Shown: one piece after another, positions 16,239-24,659 of the stretch | Numbering within the stretch: the first letter of the stretch is position 1 | Layout: each line of letters starts with the position of its first letter | Assembly: GCA_963621885.1 (NCBI GenBank) | Contig: CAVFFT010000041.1 | Coordinates: forward strand, 1-35,212 | Reading direction: 5' to 3' | Origin: UMGS1519 sp963621885 | Lineage (GTDB): Bacteria > Actinomycetota > Coriobacteriia > Coriobacteriales > Eggerthellaceae | DNA: 35,212 bases | Translations under genes and position numbers: made by a program | Notes under the pieces: generated by a model | Told to the model about the DNA's origin: nothing | The model's database searches: none | What the model saw: only the letters and a program-made list of their open reading frames with translations

Positions 16239-16952
16239 TTATAGGATGATTGCCTTATTCGGGACCATCTCCGGCTCGGCGTCGCCGCGCTTCACGATGT
16301 ACTCCTCGGCGCAGAAGGCCCGGAACACCTCCATGAAATGCGACCCATCTTCCTTGATAGCCGCCATCGAGTCCCCGCGTGGGAAATGCCCCCAGGCGAA
16401 GGCGTTGGCGTTCCAGTAGCTCAGCATCACGATGCCATTCCACTCGCTCGGCGCCGGGACAATGGCGTCCGTGATGTGGTTCTGCTTGTAGATGGCCGCG
16501 CCAACGTGGTGGGTGAGGGCGAGCTCACCATGGTTCTTGCGCCAATAGGCGTGGAAGTCCTCCACCCGCTGGCCTGTGAAGCATTTCAGCAAGCCGATGC
16601 GCTTGACCCAGGGAGACTTCTCGCCTTCCGGCCAAACACCCGGGACCGTGCGCAGGATAACCTCGTCGACCTCGTAGACGCCGATAAGCTGCTCGCCTTC
16701 GAACAATGAAGCAACATTGATGGGCTCGCGCGTCCATATCTCATCAAACATGATGATGCCGGTGTCGTCGGCACCACCCCAGCCCCAGCCGGCATCAAGG
16801 AGTTCCTGGCTCGGTTCTTTGACGAAGTTCGTGACGTATTGCTCGATCTGGGAATCCGTAACGAGCATGTCTGAAATCCGCGCCTTGTGCTGCTGTTGCA
16901 CAATGGCGGTTTCCTCGCCCTCTCGCATTCCCAGTGTGACTATATACTTCAC
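16239..16952 (-). CDS. EthD-domain protein
   Basis: A 237-residue protein starting at GTG with AAGGAG just upstream. The C-terminal half contains a recognisable EthD (dimeric alpha/beta barrel) segment: VKRIGLLKCFTGQRVEDFHAYWRKNHGELALTHHVGAAIYKQNH (about 115-158, quoted only as position and key residues F-x-x-Y-W-x-x-x-H-G and Y-x-Q-N-H). The N-terminal half looks like a degenerate copy of the same fold. EthD-like domains occur in ring-modifying and decarboxylating enzymes, but for most members no activity is known. It is transcribed with the downstream oxidoreductase, 61 bp apart. Two other EthD proteins lie at 29755 and 31477; this is the most divergent. Confidence 0.78.
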   Translation of the reverse strand: MKYIVTLGMREGEETAIVQQQHKARISDMLVTDSQIEQYVTNFVKEPSQELLDAGWGWGGADDTGIIMFDEIWTREPINVASLFEGEQLIGVYEVDEVILRTVPGVWPEGEKSPWVKRIGLLKCFTGQRVEDFHAYWRKNHGELALTHHVGAAIYKQNHITDAIVPAPSEWNGIVMLSYWNANAFAWGHFPRGDSMAAIKEDGSHFMEVFRAFCAEEYIVKRGDAEPEMVPNKAIIL

Positions 16953-17079
16953 GCGCTCCTTAACCTTTCATCTCAATGTGGTTCATCCTGCCTATATGAT
17001 GGAGAAACCAAGTATGAACAGCCATAACGCACTTGAAAGTAACCTCGAAATTGACAGTTTCCCCACATAGATAGACAAA

Positions 17080-17115
17080 ACCGAGAGCCGGAGCCAAAAT
17101 GCCCCAGCCCTCGGT
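17080..17115 (-). terminator. Rho-independent terminator of the acyl-CoA operon
   Basis: A 15-bp stem with G-T wobbles closing on ATTTTG, followed on the minus strand by TTTTGTCTAT, 20 bp after the MaoC stop. It ends the operon that starts at 21995. Confidence 0.75.
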
Positions 17116-17135
17116 TCGTTGGGTGTAAACGCTAA

Positions 17136-17597
17136 TTAAGCCTGCGGCTCTTCCCACCACATCATCGAAGACATGTGACCGGTCTGGCAGAGCTCGTCAC
17201 GCTCGTTGAGGATCTTGTAGCCCAGCGTGATAACGCCACGGTCGGGCTTCGAGCCGGAGCGCTTGACGCCGTCGATGGTCACCTCGCAATGGATGGTATC
17301 GCCAAGCTTGATGGGGCCCACGAACTGCCAATCGGTGCTGAGCGCGCAGATGGTGGAGCCATCAACGAGACCCAAGCGGCCCCACAAACCAGTGGCCACA
17401 GATGAGCCGAGCAGACCATGAGCCAGGCGGCTACCGAAAGGCAGGCCCTCGGCATACACCTTGTCGGTGTGGATGGCGTTCATGTCACCGGAGATACCGG
17501 CAAACAGGATAACGTCGGTCTCGGTAATGGTCTTGGACAAGGTGGTGTAGGTGTCGCCTACGTTGAATTCGCTCAGATACTTGTATGCACGATCCAT
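17136..17597 (-). CDS. MaoC-like (R)-specific enoyl-CoA hydratase
   Basis: A 153-residue hotdog-fold dehydratase. The hydratase-2 signature FAGISGDMNAIHTDKVYAEG (32-51) carries the catalytic Asp38 and His43, and SRLAHGLLGSS follows as in PhaJ-type enzymes. It would add water to a trans-2-enoyl-CoA, or run the reverse dehydration. It is the last gene of an operon with acyl-CoA dehydrogenase, AMP-ligase and CoA-transferase, 30 bp after the transferase. This context fits a beta-oxidation-like step on the same CoA intermediate. Confidence 0.9.
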   Translation of the reverse strand: MDRAYKYLSEFNVGDTYTTLSKTITETDVILFAGISGDMNAIHTDKVYAEGLPFGSRLAHGLLGSSVATGLWGRLGLVDGSTICALSTDWQFVGPIKLGDTIHCEVTIDGVKRSGSKPDRGVITLGYKILNERDELCQTGHMSSMMWWEEPQA

Positions 17598-17627
17598 GGT
17601 TAATCCTTTCTATCGATTGCCGCTTCC

Positions 17628-18929
17628 TTACAGCAGGCACATCTTCTTGGCGTCGAACTCAAGCTGCTCGCGGAACTTCGGGTGCGCGATGTTGATGAGG
17701 GCACGCGCACGCTCGCGCTCGGTCTTGTACTTCATGTTCGCAACGCCATATTCGGTAACGATGTACTGCACGTCATAACGCGGTACGGTTGTCACGTTGC
17801 ACGGTGCGAAGTCGAGCACAATCTTCGAAATGGTGTCGTTTTTCGCAGTGGAGTTCAGTGCGAGGATGGAAATGCCACCCTCGGAAAGCTGCGCGCCGCG
17901 CACGTGGTCGAGCTGACCGCCGATACCGGTGACCTGGTAACCATTCACGGTCTCGGAATTCACCTGACCCTTCAGGTCCACCTCCATGCAGGAGTTGACG
18001 CTGGTCTGGCGGTAGTTCTGACCGATGACGAGCGGGTCGTTCACATAGTCCACAGGGTGCACCTCGAACATGGGGTTACCGTCGATAAAGTCGTAGAACT
18101 CCTGGGTGCCAGCTGCCTGCGCGCCGATGCAGACGCCACGGTTGATTGTCTTCATGCTGTTGTCGAGGGCGCCGGCCTTCACGAGGTCCATAAGCGCCGT
18201 GGTGAGCGTCTCGGAGTGAACGCCCAGGTGCTTCTTGGAGGTGAGGTTGCGGGCGATGGCATCCGGCAGAGCGCCAATGCCAAACTGCAAGGTAGCGCCA
18301 TCCTGCACGAGCTCGGCGCAGTAATCGGCGATGGTCTGGATCTTCGGCGAAGCCTCGGCCTTCGGGATGATGTGCAGCGGAGTCTCGGCGTCAACGAGCC
18401 AATCGATGTCGTCGACATGAATCTTCTGACCACCGACCTGCGGCATCTTCGGGTTAATCTGCGCGATAACGCCCAGGGTGGCCGTATCGGCAGCCGGGAA
18501 GGTAAACGAGCAGTCGTAACCGAAGCTGCAATAGCCATCTTCGTCGGGTTCGGCGAGCATAATGAACGCCCAGTGCGGGTTCAGCTTCTCGCTCACACGG
18601 AACATGGTGGGCCACTCATGGAAATTCGTGCCACCGATGTAATCGATGCGACCCTCGCGATAGGCCGCCGCCGTGCGCTTCTCCAGGAACACCGCAGTGT
18701 GGTGGAAGATGCCTTCGTACTCAGGCTTGATGTACTCTAGCTTTCCCGGGGAGATGCCATGGATAATCTCGACGTTCTCCAGCTCCGGTGCACGCGCAAC
18801 TAGGGCGTCCGCCAATGCGGGCGGCTCGGCGATCCAGTCACCGAAAATGACCTTATCACCCGATTTCACGTGACTTACTGCCTCGCTTGCCGTCACCAGC
18901 TTCGAGGCGTATTTCTCTTGCCATTTCAT
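17628..18929 (-). CDS. Acetyl-CoA hydrolase/CoA-transferase family (4-hydroxybutyrate CoA-transferase-like)
   Basis: A 433-residue class I CoA-transferase of the AbfT/Cat1 family, which swaps CoA between acetyl-CoA and another carboxylate through a glutamyl-CoA intermediate. The catalytic Glu is likely Glu240 in KKHLGVHSETLTT, close to Glu238 of the 4-hydroxybutyrate enzyme; FGIGALPDAIARNL (216-229), SETVNGYQVTGIGGQLDHVRGA and PRYDVQYIVTEYGVANM are standard. I use the ATG at 18927-18929 (MKWQEKYAS); the open frame extends 110 codons further without a start signal, and the ribosome site is weak (AAAGAAG). It sits between the AMP-ligase (58 bp) and MaoC (30 bp), so it may recycle CoA from the end product to the incoming acid. 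Confidence 0.92.
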   Translation of the reverse strand: MKWQEKYASKLVTASEAVSHVKSGDKVIFGDWIAEPPALADALVARAPELENVEIIHGISPGKLEYIKPEYEGIFHHTAVFLEKRTAAAYREGRIDYIGGTNFHEWPTMFRVSEKLNPHWAFIMLAEPDEDGYCSFGYDCSFTFPAADTATLGVIAQINPKMPQVGGQKIHVDDIDWLVDAETPLHIIPKAEASPKIQTIADYCAELVQDGATLQFGIGALPDAIARNLTSKKHLGVHSETLTTALMDLVKAGALDNSMKTINRGVCIGAQAAGTQEFYDFIDGNPMFEVHPVDYVNDPLVIGQNYRQTSVNSCMEVDLKGQVNSETVNGYQVTGIGGQLDHVRGAQLSEGGISILALNSTAKNDTISKIVLDFAPCNVTTVPRYDVQYIVTEYGVANMKYKTERERARALINIAHPKFREQLEFDAKKMCLL

Positions 18930-18987
18930 CTTAAATCGCTTCTTTCTTCGTTCAAAAAACATTGCCCATAACTGAGCTTTTGCCTTA

Positions 18988-20739
18988 TCAGCGCCTTTTA
19001 GAAGTTGAAGCCTTCTCAGGAATAACGACTTTGCTGTCAACAATCCACTCGCGCAGCACTTCCTTTTTTGTCTTCCCCGACGGGGTACGCGGCCACTGGT
19101 CCGCATTAACGAAGCAGTAATACTTGGGCACCTGGTAGCGTGCGAGATGAGCCTCGCAATAGCGTTTGAAGGATTCCCGCCGCTCTTCGGTATCGTCATG
19201 GAACTGCACGAAGGCAGCTCCCACCGCTCCCAGGCGAACGTCGGGTATTCCCACCACATTCACCTCGTCAATCCCGCCAAAACGTTGCATAGCTGTCTCG
19301 ACAAAGCGGGTGGAAACGTTTTCGCCATTGATCTTGTACGAATCTTTGATGCGCCCGGCAAGCTCGAGGTAGCCATCCTCGTCGAAACGCCCGGTATCGC
19401 CGGTTTTGAACCAACCATCCGGGGTAAACGACTTCAAGGCCGCCTCCTCATCGTTGCAGTAGCCATAGCACACGATTGCGCCTCGGCATTGCAGCTCGCC
19501 AATCGCGCCAGACTCGCATATCGCGTTGCTATCAGGGTCGACCAAGCGGTATTCCATTTGCAGTCCGTCGTAACGGTCCATTCCCGATGGACCACAAGGC
19601 ATAGGTGCACCAACGCGATTTGTCAATATCCAATCGCTATCACCGGGTTTCGTCTGCAATGAAGCCCCCGAGACCTCGGTCATACCGTATCCGGTGATGA
19701 TGTCATCAACCCCAAAGCTATTCCGAATATCAGGCCAGATGGAATCTGGCGCCGCGGACGCCGAGCAATACACCGCATGCAGGTCGGGGAATTCGCGCGG
19801 ACAATCTGCAAGCTCGGTCAAATATTTCAGCATGAGGCTGGGAACCGCAAGCACATCATGGGCCCGCTCGTGCACCATGAAATCAAGCGCTTGGGCTGGC
19901 GGTACCTTATGCGCAAGCATGAGAAGGGTGCCACCCACAAACAACGCCGCAAGTAGGCCCTCTACATAGCCATAGACATGGAACAGCGGCAGTGGCACAA
20001 ATATGCGACGCCCGTCTTCGAATCCCCTGTTCAGGCAATTTGCCCATGCGCTGCGCATAAGCATATCGTGCGAAAGCAATGCGCCTTTGGGATTTCCCGT
20101 GCTACCCGAGGTGAACATGATGTCCGAAACTTCGTAGGCGATCTTATCGCCAGGGAGCTGCTCGCGGGTGAATAGCGCTTTCTCGCTCTGAGGCCCATCG
20201 CTTCCGGGAAGCGGGAAAGCGCTTCCCTTAAGCAGCCCCGCCCAACTCGTCACTTGCACGCGCTTGGCCCATCCGGTAAACGGAAGCTGCTCATGCGATG
20301 CCGTTACAACACTCACCAAGCTATCAATGGGGTCTTGACCCTCAAAATCCACCGGCGCATCTGTGAACAGGACGCGCGTGTTCGACTGGCGCAGCACAAA
20401 CGCGAGTTCATACGCGCCAAGCCCCGGATTCAGGTTCGCCTTCACGGCGCGCATGCCCGACAACGCCAAGCTGAGCATCACCGATTCTGGACGGTTCGCG
20501 GATTTGAATGCCACCACGTCACCCGGCTTCACGCCGAAAGCGACAAGCGCCTTTTGCATCATGAGCGATTGCTCATGCACATCGGCGTAGGTGAAACGGC
20601 GCCCATCTTCGTAGACGAGAAATTCCCGCTTCGGATAGCGCAGCGCCGTCTCGCAGAAGAGGCTCCAGATTGTCTGGGGCTCCCACACGGGTCGCGCAAC
20701 GATAAGTTCGGCCATTCGCTCGTCCCGATTCCCCTTCAT
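18988..20739 (-). CDS. AMP-dependent CoA ligase (acyl-/aryl-CoA synthetase)
   Basis: A 583-residue adenylate-forming ligase. Motifs: MFTSGSTGNPKGALLSH (P-loop, about 209-225), the A5 loop GYGMTEVSG, GDTGRFDEDGYLELAGRIKDS (A7-A8), KINGENVST hinge, and PRTPSGKTKKEVLREWI with the catalytic Lys. AAAGGAGG stands 8 nt before the ATG. It is less like the ligase at 8186 than each is like the general family, so they probably use different acids. It is the second gene of an operon: dehydrogenase upstream with an intercistronic hairpin, CoA-transferase downstream. In a bai-type reading it would fill the BaiB role, but the sequence does not show the substrate. Confidence 0.92.
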   Translation of the reverse strand: MKGNRDERMAELIVARPVWEPQTIWSLFCETALRYPKREFLVYEDGRRFTYADVHEQSLMMQKALVAFGVKPGDVVAFKSANRPESVMLSLALSGMRAVKANLNPGLGAYELAFVLRQSNTRVLFTDAPVDFEGQDPIDSLVSVVTASHEQLPFTGWAKRVQVTSWAGLLKGSAFPLPGSDGPQSEKALFTREQLPGDKIAYEVSDIMFTSGSTGNPKGALLSHDMLMRSAWANCLNRGFEDGRRIFVPLPLFHVYGYVEGLLAALFVGGTLLMLAHKVPPAQALDFMVHERAHDVLAVPSLMLKYLTELADCPREFPDLHAVYCSASAAPDSIWPDIRNSFGVDDIITGYGMTEVSGASLQTKPGDSDWILTNRVGAPMPCGPSGMDRYDGLQMEYRLVDPDSNAICESGAIGELQCRGAIVCYGYCNDEEAALKSFTPDGWFKTGDTGRFDEDGYLELAGRIKDSYKINGENVSTRFVETAMQRFGGIDEVNVVGIPDVRLGAVGAAFVQFHDDTEERRESFKRYCEAHLARYQVPKYYCFVNADQWPRTPSGKTKKEVLREWIVDSKVVIPEKASTSKRR

Positions 20740-20764
20740 CCTGGATACCTCCTTTCAAGGTATT

Positions 20765-20792
20765 GCGGCGGAGAGGGGCGACTCTCCGCCGC
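20765..20792. other. Intercistronic hairpin between dehydrogenase and ligase genes
   Basis: A perfect 11-bp GC-rich stem (20765-20775 with 20782-20792) and 6-nt loop in the 77-bp gap between the two genes. No T run follows on the minus strand, and the ligase ribosome site comes 14 bp later, so it looks more like an mRNA stabiliser or partial attenuator than a full terminator. Confidence 0.65.
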
Positions 20793-20816
20793 TTCGTGAA
20801 ACTCAGAAGTGAATGC

Positions 20817-21995
20817 TTAGTACTCGCCCTTCAGGCAGGCACGGCCGAGAACCATGGCGCGCAGGACCTCAGAGGTGCCCTCGCCAATGGTCTGAAGCTT
20901 GGAGTCACGCCATTCGCGCTCGACGATGTACTCCTCGCTGTAGCCGTAGCCACCGTGAATCTGCACGGCCTTCTCGGTCACGCGGACGCACATCTCGGAT
21001 GCAAAGACCTTGATTGCGGCGGCTTCAGCCGTGAACGCCTGGCCAGCGTCCTTCATGCGGCACACGTTGTAGAGCATGGTGCGGGCGATATCGAGCTCGC
21101 TTGCCATATCCGCAAGGTAAGAAGCGATGAGCTGGTGCTTGCCGATGGGCTTGCCGAAGGCAACGCGGTCGTTCGCGTACTGCACCGAGCGGTCATAGGC
21201 GTCCTGGGCGATGCCGATGGAAAGGGCGGCGATGACCAGGCGGCCAACATCGAGGCCCTTCATCATGATCTTGAAGCCCTGACCCTCTTCGCCGATGAGG
21301 TTCTCCTTGGGGATGCGGCAATCGGTGAAGAACAGTGCGCAGGAGCCCGGACCACGGGTGCCGGTCTTACGCTCGGGCTCGCCAACCTGCAGGCCAGGAG
21401 TGTCTGCGGGCACGTAGAAGACGGAAACGCCCTTTGCACCCACGGAACCCTTCTCGGAGCGGGCGGCCACCACGAAGAAATCGGCGGCGTCAGCGTTGGT
21501 AATCCACATCTTCTGGCCGTTGATGACGTACTCATCGCCCTCGAGGAAGGCGGTGGTGGTCATGGCGCCGGAGTCGGAACCAGATTGCGGCTCGGTAAGT
21601 GCAAAAGCTGCAATCTGCTCGCCGCGGACAGCCGGAGCCATCCACTCGAGCTTCTGCTTCTCGCTGCCGCCCTCGATAAAGGCCGCAAGAGCAAGACCAG
21701 AATGGGCGTCGATGGCGCTTGCCATGCCCGAGCTCACCTTGGCGATTTCCTCGATCATAATCATCTCGGAAATCTCGTCGAGCCCGAAGCCACCATACTC
21801 CTCGGGCATCGTCAGGCCCAGATAACCAAGCTCGCCAGCCTTGCGCATAAGCTCAAGCGGGAAGTGGTGGGCGTCCTGGTCCATGGCCATGGCCTCCGCA
21901 GCGACCTCGCGCTGGGCAAATTCCTGGACGCTCTCGCGCAGCATCTGCTGCTCCTCAGTGAGGAAATACTTTTCTGCAAATCTCGCGTTATCCAT
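20817..21995 (-). CDS. Acyl-CoA dehydrogenase
   Basis: A 392-residue FAD acyl-CoA dehydrogenase of the typical short-chain type. FALTEPQSGSDSGAMTT (about 130-146) and WITNADAADFFVV bind flavin and substrate, and YANDRVAFGKPIGKHQLI, IHGGYGYSEEYIVEREWRD and IGEGTSEVLR complete the signature. The catalytic base is likely Glu372 in GEGTSEV. AGAGGAGA precedes the ATG. As first gene of the ligase/CoA-transferase/MaoC operon it would desaturate the CoA thioester made by the ligase; MaoC could then hydrate it. No thiolase, hydroxyacyl-CoA dehydrogenase of the classic type, or ETF is in the operon. Confidence 0.95.
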   Translation of the reverse strand: MDNARFAEKYFLTEEQQMLRESVQEFAQREVAAEAMAMDQDAHHFPLELMRKAGELGYLGLTMPEEYGGFGLDEISEMIMIEEIAKVSSGMASAIDAHSGLALAAFIEGGSEKQKLEWMAPAVRGEQIAAFALTEPQSGSDSGAMTTTAFLEGDEYVINGQKMWITNADAADFFVVAARSEKGSVGAKGVSVFYVPADTPGLQVGEPERKTGTRGPGSCALFFTDCRIPKENLIGEEGQGFKIMMKGLDVGRLVIAALSIGIAQDAYDRSVQYANDRVAFGKPIGKHQLIASYLADMASELDIARTMLYNVCRMKDAGQAFTAEAAAIKVFASEMCVRVTEKAVQIHGGYGYSEEYIVEREWRDSKLQTIGEGTSEVLRAMVLGRACLKGEY

Positions 21996-22266
21996 TGAAC
22001 TCTCCTCTTCGTTTTTCTGTTCGTGAATAATGTTTCGTGTGGTTTCGTGCGGTGTTCCAAGCCGCTGAAATCATTGTGCAGGAGAGCCGAAATACGCTCT
22101 GTTACTTCAGATACATAGCGCTTTTGCGAAACCACGAACAGAGTCCAATTACTTATCAACAAGCTGTATTTCTCCTGTTCAGACGCTTATTCACCAAGCG
22201 TTAGCCAATTCCGAGTCCATTATTAAGCGCTTTGGAAATTCTCCCCCGGCACTAACCTTGAGGTAT
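21996..22266. other. Promoter region of the acyl-CoA operon
   Basis: AT-richer than its surroundings, with no gene. It should hold the promoter of the operon running from 21995 to 17136. I see no clear box or palindrome beyond short AT runs at 22140-22170 and 22215-22245. Confidence 0.4.
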
Positions 22267-22296
22267 GAAAAATGCGGGAGGACAACCTCCCGCATT
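22267..22296 (-). terminator. Rho-independent terminator of the second oxidoreductase
   Basis: A perfect 11-bp stem (22271-22281 with 22286-22296), ACAA loop, followed on the minus strand by TTTTTC, 50 bp after the oxidoreductase stop. Confidence 0.88.
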
Positions 22297-22345
22297 CTCG
22301 GTACATCGAAGGCTGTCCCCCGATGTGGTTTTGTTAGTCAGACAC

Positions 22346-24406
22346 TTACAATTCGCAGCCCACCACGCGGCCATCATGGATAGCATGCTTCAAGAAGCTG
22401 TTCTCGCCGCCAAGCGTGGAACCAACCTCGTAGACCTCGGAGACAATCTCCTTAAGCTGCTCGTAGAAGGTCGAGTCGCGGCGCTCGGGGAGCATCACCA
22501 TCACGCTGTCGCAGGTGAAAGCCTGCTCACCATCGGGCGTGTCGGCAATGACGAGCTTCTTCCCGATCTGCTTTGCATGCGCGTTACGAACAACGGTGAC
22601 ATTGTGCTCGGCGAACCAGGGCTCGAGGCGCACCTTGTACTTGATGGGCACCAGGCCGCCCACATCCTCGCCCTCGGCAAGAATCGTCACGTTCTTGCCA
22701 CGATGTGCCAGGAAGCTCGCGCACTGCACGCCTTCGGCGCCAGCGCCCAGAATCACGATGGTCTTGCCCACCGGGAACACCTTCTCGCTTATGCTCGCAA
22801 GCTTCTGGGGTCCGAACATCTTCATGGGAACCTTCGCAAGCTTGGACATGCCCGGTATGGTAAAGACATTGCGACGGTCAATGCCGGGGATATCGGTGGG
22901 AATGAAATAAGGCGAACTGTTGGCAAGCACGACAGCATCCGGCGCTTCACGACGCACGAGGTCAAGCGTCACCTCGGTCTTCAGCTTCACCTTCACATCG
23001 GACTTCGGAATCATGGCGGTGTAATAATCGTACACGGGCATGACGTCCTCAACCTTGTTGCCCTTAATCATGCTCGCGAGCTTAACACGGCCGCCCAGCT
23101 CATCAGACTTCTCGTAAAGCGTAACGTCATGGCCACGCTCAGCAGCCGTCAGCGCCGCCTCCATGCCAGCAGGGCCTCCGCCAATGACCATAACCTTCTT
23201 CTTAACGGTCGCGGGCTTGGGGGTAAGCGTGCGCTCGAAGCCCAAGGCGGGATTCACGCGGCAGATACGCGGTGCGGTCAGCGGATCCTCGCAGGTAGCA
23301 CAACGCGTGCAGCGACGAATCTCGTCGGTGCGGCCTTCCGCCACCTTGTGCGGGAACTCAGGATCAGCCCAAAGGTAGCGGCCGTAGGCAACAATGTCGC
23401 AATAACCCTCGCGCAGCATGCGCTCGCCCTTGTTCTCATCCATACGGCCAACACCGATAACCGGCACGCTCACGGCCTGCTTGATCATCTTCGTAGCCGG
23501 CGCCCACAGGCTCAAGTCCTCGTAATCCTTCATATACGGCGCCATATGAGGCTCGGGATCGGGGTACGGGAAGTAATCAGGCACGTAGCGGAACGGCATC
23601 GGGCCGTAACCATAACCGGTAACGCTGATGTACTGGTAGCCATACGACTCAAGCGCCTTAGCATTCTCGACAGCAAGCTCTGGGGTGATTGCGCCCGGCA
23701 CGAGCGGTGAGAACTCGATGCCGTTTATACGGGTGCCCACGGTAAAATCTGGTCCGCATTCTTCTCGAATCAGGTCGATAATCTCCTTCATGATGCGCGT
23801 GCGGCTCTCGGCGCTCTGAGGACCGTACTCGTCATCTCGCTTGTTCCAAATGGGCGAGAGGAAACTGTTCAGCAGGTAGCCGTGGGCTGCGTGGATCTCT
23901 ACAGCATCGAAGCCAGCCTTCTGCATGCGCACCGCCGCATCGACGATAAGGCGTACCTTTTCGTGAATCTCATCGATAGTCATACCGCGGGTTGCGCGGC
24001 CCTCAGGCAACGGAATGGGCAACTCGTCTTCTTCGAGCGTTGAGGACGAGAACGGACGCCCTTCGCCCATAACGGCTGCAGAAGGGCCGCCATGATGCAG
24101 CTGGCCGGTAATCACGCAACCGTGCTTATGGACGGCATCACACAGCTCCTTCAAGCCGGGGATGAACTTGTCGTCATAGCATGCGGCATATTTGCCGGGG
24201 ACGTTATCCCACATCACGCCACCGATAGTAATAGCCGCCGCGCCGCCTGCAGCGATGCTTTCGTAGATGGCCACTGCGTCGCTGCCCTGAGCTGTGCCAT
24301 CATCGTTCCAGCGAAACGTGGACTGGGCGGACTTGATGATGCGGTTCTTCAGCTTATAGGTAGGCGTCACCTCGAGGGGCGACAAAAGCCTGTCGTAGTT
24401 TCCCAT
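22346..24406 (-). CDS. FMN/FAD/Fe-S flavin oxidoreductase (OYE / BaiCD-BaiH type), paralogue
   Basis: A 686-residue paralogue of the enzyme at 14108, similar along its whole length. The OYE active-site segment VEIHAAHGYLLNSFLSP, the Fe-S ligands in RRCTRCATCEDPLTAPRICRVNP (same shortened C-x2-C-x2-C-x9-C spacing), the FAD fold IGGGPAGMEAAL and the NAD(P)H fold ILGAGAEGVQC are all kept. The clearest differences are around residues 55-80 of the barrel (ITIGGVMWDNVPGKYAACYDD against DISGIAWTEAPPGGIYLCAYDD), near the substrate entrance, which suggests different substrates or stereochemistry. AAAAGGAG lies 8 nt before ATG. It is a single-gene unit with its own promoter region (24407-24570) and terminator. 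In the clostridial bai system two such enzymes, BaiCD and BaiH, act on different steroid isomers. Confidence 0.93.
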   Translation of the reverse strand: MGNYDRLLSPLEVTPTYKLKNRIIKSAQSTFRWNDDGTAQGSDAVAIYESIAAGGAAAITIGGVMWDNVPGKYAACYDDKFIPGLKELCDAVHKHGCVITGQLHHGGPSAAVMGEGRPFSSSTLEEDELPIPLPEGRATRGMTIDEIHEKVRLIVDAAVRMQKAGFDAVEIHAAHGYLLNSFLSPIWNKRDDEYGPQSAESRTRIMKEIIDLIREECGPDFTVGTRINGIEFSPLVPGAITPELAVENAKALESYGYQYISVTGYGYGPMPFRYVPDYFPYPDPEPHMAPYMKDYEDLSLWAPATKMIKQAVSVPVIGVGRMDENKGERMLREGYCDIVAYGRYLWADPEFPHKVAEGRTDEIRRCTRCATCEDPLTAPRICRVNPALGFERTLTPKPATVKKKVMVIGGGPAGMEAALTAAERGHDVTLYEKSDELGGRVKLASMIKGNKVEDVMPVYDYYTAMIPKSDVKVKLKTEVTLDLVRREAPDAVVLANSSPYFIPTDIPGIDRRNVFTIPGMSKLAKVPMKMFGPQKLASISEKVFPVGKTIVILGAGAEGVQCASFLAHRGKNVTILAEGEDVGGLVPIKYKVRLEPWFAEHNVTVVRNAHAKQIGKKLVIADTPDGEQAFTCDSVMVMLPERRDSTFYEQLKEIVSEVYEVGSTLGGENSFLKHAIHDGRVVGCEL

Positions 24407-24570
24407 TGCTTAGTCTCCTTTTATAAGAACGTTGATTTGCTCTTCCCACAGGGGCTTCCCTGCCATTATTTTCAGCAAGGCCTCGTGCCATTCGCAATAT
24501 CTGACTTGCAGGTAACTCAACGCCCGCGCGCTACACCGCTTCCCTTCCAATGAAATCGCAGGTAAAAGCA

Positions 24571-24605
24571 AGCGGATGCGCCCGCAATCAGCAGGTACAT
24601 CCGCT
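24571..24605 (-). terminator. Probable terminator of the transporter-SDR unit
   Basis: An 8-bp stem (AGCGGATG with CATCCGCT) and 19-nt loop, followed on the minus strand by TGCTTTTACC, 55 bp after the SDR stop. The long loop makes it less certain. Confidence 0.5.
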
Positions 24606-24659
24606 CTTCTTCCGGCTATTGAAGCGATGTCGAAAATGCATCCTCCGCGAGCAAGAGGG

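Noticed and set aside
22265..23710. 481-codon open frame on the plus strand
   Set aside because: Antisense shadow of the second oxidoreductase, of the same composition as the one at 14069.
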